DNA from: Hyphomicrobiaceae bacterium
Lineage (GTDB): Bacteria > Pseudomonadota > Alphaproteobacteria > Rhizobiales > JAKIUO01
Assembly: GCA_021647535.1 (NCBI GenBank)
Contig: JAKIUO010000180.1
Span: 1 to 5,793, forward strand
Reading direction: 5' to 3'
DNA length: 5,793 nucleotides
Shown here: positions 1 through 4,800 of the stretch, one piece after another
Layout: the number at the start of each line of letters is the position of its first letter
Position numbering within the stretch: position 1 is the first letter of the stretch
The notes under the pieces: generated by a model
What the model was told of the DNA's origin: nothing
What the model saw: the letters and a program-made list of their open reading frames with translations, nothing else
Database searches by the model: none
Position numbers and translations under genes: made by a program

Positions 1-1172
1 CCGAAAACCAGATCAAAGCCACCTCTGCCCAGCGCCTGCGCCAGCAAAAGGGCATCAAGGTCGCCATGTTGCTGCCGCTTGGAGCCAAGGGCGGCAGCGC
101 CAAAATCGCCGCCGCCCTCAAAAAAGCCGGTGAGCTCGCCATGTTCGATTTTAACAATCCAGACCTCATCCTCACCGCAAAAGATACCAAGGGAACGCCA
201 GCCGGAGCCAGGGCCGCCGCGATTGCCGCTGTTAATTCTGGTGCTGAACTGATCATTGGCCCGCTCTTTGCCAAAAATGTCAAAGCCGCTGCCCCCATCG
301 CCAAAAAGGCCGGGGTCCCCATGATTGCCTTTTCATCTGACCAAAAGGTTGCAGGCGATGGCGTCTATCTGTTGAGCTTTCTGGCCGGGCAAGATGTCGA
401 TCGCATCGTTTCTTACACAATTGGCAACGGCAAAAGGCGCTTTGGTGCGCTCATCCCCGACACCCCTTATGGCCACATTGTCGAAAAAGCCTTTCAGCAG
501 GCCATCGAAAAGCATGGTGGCCAGCTGATCGCCCTAAAGCGTTTTCCGGTTGATCCTAATGGCATGTTGAAACCGATTGAGGCGATCGCCAAGCTGGCAC
601 GCACTCGCGATCCTGAAACCAAAGAGCCCCTTGAGCCACAGATTGACGCGCTTTTCATACCGGCAGGTGCGCAGATCATTCCCACCCTGTCGCCGATCCT
701 GCCCTATTTCGAAGTCGACACAAATGCCGTCAAGCTGGTCGGTACCGGCAGCTGGGATTATAGTGATATTGGTCGCGAAAAACCACTGCGCAAAGGCTGG
801 TTCCCTGGTCCCACTCCTGAAGGATGGCGCAAGTTTACAAGGCGCTATGCCGAAACCTATGGCAAGGCCCCACCGCGCATCGCCTCACTCGCCTATGACG
901 CCGTAAGTGTTGCCGTTTCCCTGTCGAAAAACCCACGGGGCTCACGCTATACCGCCAGACAGCTGACACGCAGCTCTGGATTTGCCGGTGTTGATGGCCT
1001 GTTCCGCCTGCGCAATGATGGCACTTCAGAGCGCGGCCTGGCCGTGCGCGAAATCCAGAAATTTGGCGCCCGTGTCATTGATCGCGCCCCGCGCCTGTTC
1101 TCGCGCACCGCCTCAAGTGCTGGCAGTTCCTCTTTTGGTTCCCTCAAAAACAGCGGCTTTAATCCTTTTTAA
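1..1172 (+). CDS. Penicillin-binding protein activator / type 1 periplasmic-binding-fold protein (5' end outside window)
   Basis: The frame is open from the left edge (first whole codon at 3) to TAA at 1170-1172, giving 389 visible residues. An in-frame ATG at 66 lies inside the first beta strand of the domain (KVAMLLPLGAKGG), so the real start, and any signal peptide or lipobox, is upstream of the window. The order of elements is that of the Peripla_BP_6 / LpoA-like fold: first strand KVAMLLPL, then GAELIIGPLFAKNVKAAAP, GVPMIAFSSD and RRFGALIPDTPYG, ending with ASLAYDAVSVAVSLS and the closing strands GFAGVDGLFRLRNDGTSERG. Family knowledge: such proteins are usually outer-membrane lipoproteins or periplasmic proteins that activate peptidoglycan synthases, and they resemble amino-acid ABC-transporter binding proteins. 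No transporter genes are visible, which favours the activator reading. Its 3' end overlaps the convergent HIT gene by 14 bases. Confidence 0.85.
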   Translation, partial: ENQIKATSAQRLRQQKGIKVAMLLPLGAKGGSAKIAAALKKAGELAMFDFNNPDLILTAKDTKGTPAGARAAAIAAVNSGAELIIGPLFAKNVKAAAPIAKKAGVPMIAFSSDQKVAGDGVYLLSFLAGQDVDRIVSYTIGNGKRRFGALIPDTPYGHIVEKAFQQAIEKHGGQLIALKRFPVDPNGMLKPIEAIAKLARTRDPETKEPLEPQIDALFIPAGAQIIPTLSPILPYFEVDTNAVKLVGTGSWDYSDIGREKPLRKGWFPGPTPEGWRKFTRRYAETYGKAPPRIASLAYDAVSVAVSLSKNPRGSRYTARQLTRSSGFAGVDGLFRLRNDGTSERGLAVREIQKFGARVIDRAPRLFSRTASSAGSSSFGSLKNSGFNPF

Positions 1173-1527
1173 AAAGCAGCTCTTCATCCACCGCCACAAG
1201 CGGATCGAAATCGCCGCTACGGCGCGGGATCAGATGAAAGTGCAGATGCGTAATTGTCTGCCCCGCGACCTCACCAATATTCGCCCCAAAATTGAACCCT
1301 CCTACCGTATTATCGCTTGATGCAATATCAAGGCTGCACTCGTGCGCCAGCGAAAACATGTCGGCCAGCTCTTTCGGGCTGAGCTCAAAAGGCGTCAGCA
1401 CATGTCGGTGAGGAACAATTAAAGTATGCAGATTGGCAACCGGGTTTTTATCAAAGACCGCAAAACACAATGTAGAGTGGGTCAGTAAGTCCAGTTCCTG
1501 CCGATTACAAAAAATACAATCATGCAT
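1159..1527 (-). CDS. HIT (histidine triad) family nucleotide hydrolase/transferase
   Basis: This 122-residue protein has the HIT signature H94-L-H96-F-H98-L-I near the C-terminus, preceded by GFNFGANIGEVAGQ and followed by PRRSGDF. The middle His of the triad is normally the nucleophile. N-terminal C4-x2-C7 matches the zinc-site cysteines of many bacterial HIT proteins, and NPVANLHTLIVPHRHV is the usual central strand. The length is normal for the family. Known members hydrolyse nucleoside phosphoramidates or dinucleoside polyphosphates in the cytoplasm; the substrate here cannot be told. The start ATG at 1525-1527 has a GGGAG ribosome-binding site (complement of 1539-1543) that lies inside the end of the upstream DCC gene, and only 7 bases separate the two genes, so co-transcription and possibly translational coupling are likely. 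The TAA stop (1159-1161) lies inside the last codons of the convergent PBP-activator gene. Confidence 0.93.
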   Translation of the reverse strand: MHDCIFCNRQELDLLTHSTLCFAVFDKNPVANLHTLIVPHRHVLTPFELSPKELADMFSLAHECSLDIASSDNTVGGFNFGANIGEVAGQTITHLHFHLIPRRSGDFDPLVAVDEELLFKKD

Positions 1528-1534
1528 TGCTTAT

Positions 1535-1945
1535 CTATCTCCCATCCACGATAAATCGACGTTTCAGTGCAGGAGTGGGCACCATGCAGCTTTGTTTTCG
1601 TCCAAACAGACGATAGCGATGGCGCGCCACCAGATTATAGACAAAATCTCGAAGCGGCTTTGGCACAAAACGCAAACCATAGAGCCACGGCCACACTCCC
1701 GACATCTCACGACTGATCTGCAAAGCAGCATCCGACCGCAAATAGCATTGGCTGTCTTTCACCAGCACAAAACTGTCATTGCCAATGCCCTGCAAACCAT
1801 GGCGCGCCAGCAACTCTTGCGCAAAAGCACTCTGCACCGGGCTAAACAGAAAAATCTCACGCGGATCACGGGCCAGAATGAAGTTCACCGAACCGTTGCA
1901 AAGATTGCATACCCCGTCAAAGAGAATAATGTAACGTTCGTTCAT
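1535..1945 (-). CDS. DCC family (DUF393) thiol-disulfide oxidoreductase
   Basis: This 136-residue protein begins with ILFDGVCNLCNGSVNF. The D10-G-V-C13-N-L-C16 motif is the DxxCxxC signature that defines the DCC/DUF393 (YuxK-like) family. The C-terminal part (YRLFGRKQSCMVPTPALKRRF) is also family-typical, with Cys120 before a conserved proline segment. The length is normal. The family is predicted to be thioredoxin-like with a CxxC redox centre, but the physiological substrate is not established. The ATG at 1943-1945 is preceded by AAAGG (complement of 1952-1956) at 6-base spacing, a good ribosome-binding site. It is the first gene of a probable two-gene unit with the HIT gene. Upstream lies the palindrome-rich spacer at 1946-2240, so its promoter must lie within that DNA or it is read through from purC. 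Confidence 0.92.
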   Translation of the reverse strand: MNERYIILFDGVCNLCNGSVNFILARDPREIFLFSPVQSAFAQELLARHGLQGIGNDSFVLVKDSQCYLRSDAALQISREMSGVWPWLYGLRFVPKPLRDFVYNLVARHRYRLFGRKQSCMVPTPALKRRFIVDGR

Positions 1946-2240
1946 TGCAAACCTTTACCGCTGGCTTTGCTTCGCAAATGGGCTGCCGCCCATTATCCGC
2001 TTTCTAGCCTGCTAGGGAGGAGCCCCAGGGCAATTCACCTCGCTTCGCGACGGGGCCAGCCCCGAACCCCACTGGAGGGACACCCTCCAGACCTCCCGTT
2101 TTTCTATTTTAAAGTGAAAAAAGGGTGGCATGGCACCCCTCTAAACATTCGGGTTTCCAAAGGGCTCGCCCTTTGGCGGGTTCGCCTCCAAAAAGTAAAG
2201 GAAGCGGCAGAGCCCTTCATTCAGCAGCCTCTTATATCGC
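1946..2240. repeat. Hairpin-rich intergenic repeat cluster between purC and the DCC gene
   Basis: This 295-base gap holds no gene I can support but has at least seven inverted repeats: 1966-1978 (TTTGC/GCAAA), 1979-1992 (TGGGC/GCCCA), 2040-2050 (TCGC/GCGA), 2052-2063 (GGGGC/GCCCC), 2072-2090 (CTGGAGGG/CCCTCCAG, 8-base arms, 3-base loop), 2123-2138 (GGGTG/CACCC) and 2157-2176 (CCAAAGGGC/GCCCTTTGG, 9-base arms, 2-base loop). This is the look of REP/BIME-type chromosomal palindromes. None is followed by a T-run in the purC direction that would make a convincing intrinsic terminator. The left part recurs at 5507-5559, and 2151-2177 inverted resembles 4174-4203. Such elements often sit in 3' flanks, where they stabilise mRNA ends or bind proteins; that role is inferred here. 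Confidence 0.75.
1966..2018 (+). repeat. Dispersed 53-base repeat, copy 1
   Basis: It aligns without gaps to 5507-5559, with 41 of 53 positions identical by my count. The longest identical run is GCCCATTATCCG, followed by YTTTCTRGCCYGCTWGGG. It contains two adjacent hairpins whose stems are kept between copies while loops change. The first stem has T-A at its base here and C-G in the other copy. Confidence 0.75.
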
Positions 2241-3020
2241 TCAATCCTCATTTGAACTCACCAGCCGTGGGCCGCTTTTGTCAGATGAGGGGTCGCCCTC
2301 TAGTAAAATGCCAAGGCGGCGCGCCACTTCTTTATAGGCATCGACCAACCCGCCCATATCGCGGCGAAAACGGTCTTTATCGAGCTTATCGTCCGTTTCC
2401 ACATCCCACAAACGGCAGCTATCGGGACTGATCTCATCGGCCAGCACAATGCGGATCATATCATTTTCAAGGAGGCGTCCAAATTCGACCTTGAAATCCA
2501 CCAGACGAATACCGACGCCCATGAACAGACCGCTCATATAGTCATTAATGCGCAGGGCCATCGCCGTCATCTCGTCGAGCTCAGGCGGCTGCGCCCAGCC
2601 AAAAGCGGTTATGTGCTCTTCCGAGACCATGGGATCATCGAGCTTGTCTTCCTTGAAATAGAACTCAACAATCGAACGCGGCAGGGGCGTCCCTTCCTCC
2701 AGCCCAAGCCGTTTGGCAATGGAACCGGCGGCAATATTGCGCACCACGACCTCTATCGGGATGATTTCCAATTCCCGGATGAGCTGTTCGCGCATATTCA
2801 AGCGCTTGATAAAATGGGTGTAGATACCGATCTCACCCAGGCGCACGAATAAATATTCTGATATGCGGTTGTTGAGCACACCCTTGCCGTCAATGACTTC
2901 ATGTTTCTTGGCATTAAAGGCGGTTGCATCATCCTTGAAATGCTGCACCAGTGTGCCGGGCTCGGGGCCTTCATAAAGTATTTTGGCCTTGCCTTCATAA
3001 ATGCGGCGTCTCTTGCTCAT
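2241..3020 (-). CDS. purC: Phosphoribosylaminoimidazole-succinocarboxamide synthase (SAICAR synthetase)
   Basis: This 259-residue enzyme catalyses ATP-dependent condensation of CAIR with aspartate to SAICAR in de novo purine synthesis in the cytoplasm. Evidence: N-terminal RRRIYEGKAKILYEGPEPGT (nucleotide-binding region), DDATAFNAKKHEVIDGKG, PROSITE-type signature 1 at residues 86-100 (IIPIEVVVRNIAAGS), signature 2 at 173-181 (LVDFKVEFG), DEISPDSCRLWD, and the C-terminal DKDRFRRDMGG helix. I chose ATG 3018-3020 because MSKRRRIYEGKAK matches the family N-terminus; the 17 further in-frame upstream codons do not look like protein of this family. A purine-rich GGGAAAAG lies just upstream as a weak ribosome-binding site. 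About 19 residues after the usual GIL end (EGDPSSDKSGPRLVSSNED) form a polar tail. The divergent neighbour is the DUF1476 gene, a common alphaproteobacterial pairing as I recall it. Confidence 0.97.
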   Translation of the reverse strand: MSKRRRIYEGKAKILYEGPEPGTLVQHFKDDATAFNAKKHEVIDGKGVLNNRISEYLFVRLGEIGIYTHFIKRLNMREQLIRELEIIPIEVVVRNIAAGSIAKRLGLEEGTPLPRSIVEFYFKEDKLDDPMVSEEHITAFGWAQPPELDEMTAMALRINDYMSGLFMGVGIRLVDFKVEFGRLLENDMIRIVLADEISPDSCRLWDVETDDKLDKDRFRRDMGGLVDAYKEVARRLGILLEGDPSSDKSGPRLVSSNED

Positions 3021-3263
3021 ACTCTTTTCCCTGCCTTGATCTTTGTCCGGGCTGCGGACGAAAGGTAACAATCCAATCGAAAATTAATCCTATCCCATAG
3101 AGCCCGAAGGCACAATGCGGCTGTCAATCTCGCCGTTTTTTATCCTTTGGCTTTTTCACACCGGGTCGACAGCTGATCAAAGCGGGCGGAGCCTATTGTT
3201 TTGACCATGATTAAAGGTTATCTCATGAACAAGGACTTCAAAATAATTTCGAAAGGGTCAGGA
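3021..3263. promoter_or_regulatory. Divergent intergenic region between purC and the DUF1476 gene
   Basis: This 243-base region must contain the promoters of both divergent genes. The best purC candidate I could find on the minus strand is TTGTGC, 17 bases, TAGGAT, which is a weak match. I found no convincing -35/-10 pair for the plus strand and no purine-type riboswitch fold. Region called by position, not by a recognised motif. Confidence 0.4.
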
Positions 3264-3593
3264 ATGAACGGCTTTAAAAAACGTGAAAAAGGCGAAGAAG
3301 CAAAATATGCCAAGGATGAGGAGTTTCGCTTCAAAACACGAGTCCGTCGCAACAAGCTGCTCGGACAATGGGCCGCCGAGAAAATGGGGTTTTCGGAAGG
3401 CAAAATTGCAGACTATGCCACAGAACTTGTTCATCTGGGGCTTGAGAAGGCAGGTGAAGACGGTCTGTTTGCCAAAATACGCGCCGATTTCGATGCCGCA
3501 AATATAGAACAAAGCGATCATCAGATCGAACGCACCATGAGCGACTTGCTGGAAACAGCAAAACAGCAACTAAGTGACAAAAACTCATCATAG
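3264..3593 (+). CDS. DUF1476 family protein, F1-ATPase inhibitor zeta subunit-like
   Basis: This 109-residue protein matches the DUF1476 pattern: MNGFKKREKGEEAKYAKDEE, FRFKTRVRRNKLLGQWAAEK, then a four-helix-like remainder with DYATELVHLGLEKAGEDGLFAKI and a C-terminal TMSDLLETAKQQL. In Paracoccus the family member (zeta) binds F1-ATPase through its N-terminus and blocks ATP hydrolysis; the same role is inferred here. The frame opens further upstream (TTG 3201, ATG 3225), but family members begin two or three residues before the F-x-x-RE motif, so ATG 3264 fits best. AAAGGG at about 3252-3257 is its likely ribosome-binding site. ATG 3225 also has AAAGG upstream, so a 13-residue longer form is not excluded. 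The usual FAHD near the N-terminus is YAKD here, and other N-terminal positions are unusually charged. Confidence 0.88.
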   Translation: MNGFKKREKGEEAKYAKDEEFRFKTRVRRNKLLGQWAAEKMGFSEGKIADYATELVHLGLEKAGEDGLFAKIRADFDAANIEQSDHQIERTMSDLLETAKQQLSDKNSS

Positions 3594-3651
3594 TTTGATC
3601 ATAAAAAATATTATCGGCAATTGAGAGAGATCAATGCTCCCTTTCCCCCAT

Positions 3652-3679
3652 TTGATTAGTATACTATATAACATATATG
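3652..3679 (+). promoter_or_regulatory. Possible promoter of the small membrane protein gene
   Basis: An AT-rich stretch carries TTGATT (3652-3657), a 16-base spacer and TATATG (3674-3679); TATACT at 3660-3665 is an alternative -10. The stretch lies about 80 bases before the ATG of the next gene and stands out from the surrounding GC content. Matches are partial, so this is a candidate only. Confidence 0.25.
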
Positions 3680-3760
3680 ATGGTGTGATACCAGATTGAG
3701 GGAAAAGGATCCTGCCCACTTTTTAAAAAAGGTGAGAAAGATCTAAGAAGGAGCCGAATA

Positions 3761-4105
3761 ATGATTAAAATCATGTCTTTATTGTTTGTTGTCATTGCGC
3801 CAACACTTACCGGCATTGCCGTTGTTGCGGTTCTTGCCATGTCATCCCCAATTGATGGGGGAACCCCTTTGTCCCAACAAGGCTCCGTCATCTTGATGGT
3901 CGTCATCGGAGCGGCTCTGGCCTCTTTGCCCATCAGCTATATGGTTGCCAAAATGGTCGCACGGCTGACCGCTGCCAATGAGCCTGGCTTAACCACTCCA
4001 GCACAAGCCCCAACCGCCCCTCAGAAACAGACCCAGGCTGAAGCCTTCGCGCAAGCACAAAGAGATGCCTTGCCAAAAGCGCAGGCACTGGCCGAAAACA
4101 ACTAA
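3761..4105 (+). CDS. Small two-helix inner-membrane protein of unknown function with Ala/Gln-rich tail
   Basis: This 114-residue protein has a clear ribosome-binding site, AAGGAG at 3748-3753, 7 bases before ATG 3761. Two hydrophobic segments (about residues 5-27 and 43-65) are separated by a short polar loop (SSPIDGGTPLSQQG). The pattern APTLTGIAVVAVLAM followed by GAALASLPISYMVAKM resembles a family of short alphaproteobacterial membrane proteins that databases sometimes label CTP synthetase, almost certainly in error; that recollection is not checked. The remaining residues (about 70-114) form a hydrophilic Ala/Gln/Pro-rich tail (TTPAQAPTAPQKQTQAEAF). By the positive-inside rule the K/R after helix 2 place the tail in the cytoplasm. 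There is no catalytic motif and I assign no function. Its 3' side is followed after 10 bases by the mobile element at 4116-4306. Confidence 0.8.
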   Translation: MIKIMSLLFVVIAPTLTGIAVVAVLAMSSPIDGGTPLSQQGSVILMVVIGAALASLPISYMVAKMVARLTAANEPGLTTPAQAPTAPQKQTQAEAFAQAQRDALPKAQALAENN

Positions 4106-4200
4106 ATTATTACTCACTGATGTTACGCAAAAGAAGAAAAGAATGCCTCCGGCGGTTCGCTACGCGCGAAAGCGGCAAAGGGTCGAGACCCTTGTGCAAT

Positions 4201-4218
4201 CCCAATTGTTGGGTTTTT
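4201..4218 (+). terminator. Possible intrinsic terminator inside the MITE-like element
   Basis: The inverted repeat CCCAA-TTG-TTGGG (4201-4213) is directly followed by TTTTT (4214-4218), the layout of a rho-independent terminator for plus-strand transcripts arriving from 3761-4105. The stem is only five base pairs (A-T pairs with the flanking AA and T-run could extend it), so efficiency may be low. Confidence 0.4.
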
Positions 4219-4219
4219 A

Positions 4220-4231
4220 GGGACTAGTCCC
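4220..4231. repeat. Perfect 12-base palindrome
   Basis: GGGACTAGTCCC reads the same on both strands, just after the terminator-like hairpin and near the centre of the MITE-like element. It has no unpaired loop, so a protein site or a remnant of palindromic repeat structure is more likely than an RNA hairpin. Confidence 0.5.
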
Positions 4232-4309
4232 GAAATGCCCGCTGCATAAGCGTCGCCGAAGGCTCTTTTTCAAGACCAGCCCAAAAATTGGGTGCGTAAC
4301 ATCAGTTAC

Positions 4310-4675
4310 TCAGCGAGTCAGGCAGACGCGCGCCGAGCCGCGCCCCAAAAAGCCGAGCTTGCGGGCGGCTGACTTTGACAGATCAATGATGCGCCCACGT
4401 GTAAACGGGCCGCGATCATTGATCCGCACCGTAACCGTGCGCCCATTGGCCAGATTGCGCACTTTCACTCTTGTACCAAATCTAAAGCTGCGATGTGCCG
4501 CCGTTAATCGACGTGAATTCATGCGCTCACCACTGGCTGTGCGCTGGCCATCAAGCGCATACCAGGAAGCGCGGCCACATTGGCGGGCCGCCTGGCTTTC
4601 CTGCAGGCTCATCGACAACAAAAAAACAATCCCAACAACAAATATTTTTGATCGAAACTTAATCTGTTTGGACAT
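4310..4675 (-). CDS. RlpA-like double-psi beta-barrel protein, minimal secreted form
   Basis: Starting at ATG 4673-4675 the protein has 121 residues: a basic n-region (MSKQIKFRSK), hydrophobic core IFVVGIVFLLSMSL and a likely signal-peptidase I site after SQA (about residue 29). The rest is a single DPBB domain: GRASWYA, TASGE (Glu50), LTAAH (His61), FGTRVKVRNLANGR, VRINDRGPF (Asp87), RIIDLSKSAARKLGF. Glu, His and Asp correspond to residues implicated in lytic transglycosylase activity of Pseudomonas RlpA, which cleaves stem-less (denuded) glycan at the septum. There is no lipobox cysteine and no C-terminal SPOR domain, so it should be a soluble periplasmic protein. Cys33 and Cys118 flank the barrel. 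The frame extends 10 codons upstream to 4705, but a good -10 box abuts that ATG, so one of the internal ATGs (4693, 4684, 4681, 4675) is more likely. Its stop lies at the edge of the MITE-like element. Confidence 0.9.
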   Translation of the reverse strand: MSKQIKFRSKIFVVGIVFLLSMSLQESQAARQCGRASWYALDGQRTASGERMNSRRLTAAHRSFRFGTRVKVRNLANGRTVTVRINDRGPFTRGRIIDLSKSAARKLGFLGRGSARVCLTR

Positions 4676-4705
4676 TTCCATCATTTCGTACATATTCCTA
4701 CGCAT

Positions 4706-4735
4706 AATATAGTCTGGTCAGAACAGCTGACACAA
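4706..4735 (-). promoter_or_regulatory. Probable promoter of the RlpA-like gene
   Basis: Read on the minus strand: TTGTGT (complement of 4730-4735), an 18-base spacer, and TATATT (complement of 4706-4711), five of six matches to the -10 consensus. Transcription would start near 4699, leaving a leader of about 20 bases to ATG 4675 and excluding the longest in-frame start. A 5-base inverted repeat, GTCAG/CTGAC (4717-4731), lies in the spacer and -35 edge and could be an operator. Confidence 0.4.
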
Positions 4736-4800
4736 ATCTGCCGACGGGCAGCACAAGGTCGAGATTGATATATGTATTTAAAACAGAAAGCAAATTTCTA

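Larger units (their letters stand above)
4116..4306. mobile_element. 191-base miniature inverted-repeat element (MITE-like) with target-site duplication
   Basis: Perfect 14-base terminal inverted repeats: ACTGATGTTACGCA at 4116-4129 and its exact complement TGCGTAACATCAGT at 4293-4306. Immediately outside lies a 5-base direct repeat, TACTC, at 4111-4115 and 4307-4311, as left by transposition. There is no open reading frame of note inside, so it would need a transposase supplied elsewhere. The interior is strongly palindromic: 4156-4170 (TTCGC/GCGAA), 4175-4197 (AAAGGGTC/GACCCTT core), 4201-4213, a perfect 12-base palindrome at 4220-4231, and 4280-4292. I could not assign the terminal repeat to an IS family. 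The right target duplicate covers two bases of the RlpA-like stop codon, which is kept intact. Removing the element and one TACTC leaves the convergent neighbours 8 bases apart. Confidence 0.8.

Noticed and set aside
66..68. ATG at 66 as the true start of the first gene
   Set aside because: The frame stays open to the left edge and the ATG falls within the first conserved beta strand, so the gene begins upstream of the window.
577..906. Plus-strand open frame inside the PBP-activator gene
   Set aside because: It is a shifted frame of a clearly conserved protein and has a Ser/Pro/Arg-rich composition typical of shadows.
1620..1811. GGCGCGCC-containing repeats at about 1621 and 1800
   Set aside because: They encode the similar peptides LVARHRYR and LLARHGLQ inside the DCC gene; short coincidental similarity with no flanking homology.
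1946..2240. CRISPR array or tandem repeat
   Set aside because: The hairpins differ from one another, and there is no regular repeat-spacer period and no cas gene.
1433..2431. Long plus-strand open frame of 332 codons
   Set aside because: It runs antisense through the HIT and DCC genes, the repeat spacer and part of purC. Its translation has no domain-like pattern, and the three minus-strand genes are each recognisable.
3021..3263. Riboswitch upstream of purC
   Set aside because: I could not find the conserved loops of a purine or related riboswitch in this leader on the minus strand.
3258..3569. Cys/Phe-rich minus-strand open frames opposite the DUF1476 gene
   Set aside because: They are antisense to a recognisable family member and have no ribosome-binding site or neighbour support.
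3618..3636. Inverted repeat ATTGA/TCAAT after the DUF1476 gene
   Set aside because: Five-base AT-rich arms with no T-run are too weak to call a terminator or operator.
4359..4712. Plus-strand frame opposite the RlpA-like gene
   Set aside because: Antisense shadow of a well-conserved DPBB domain.
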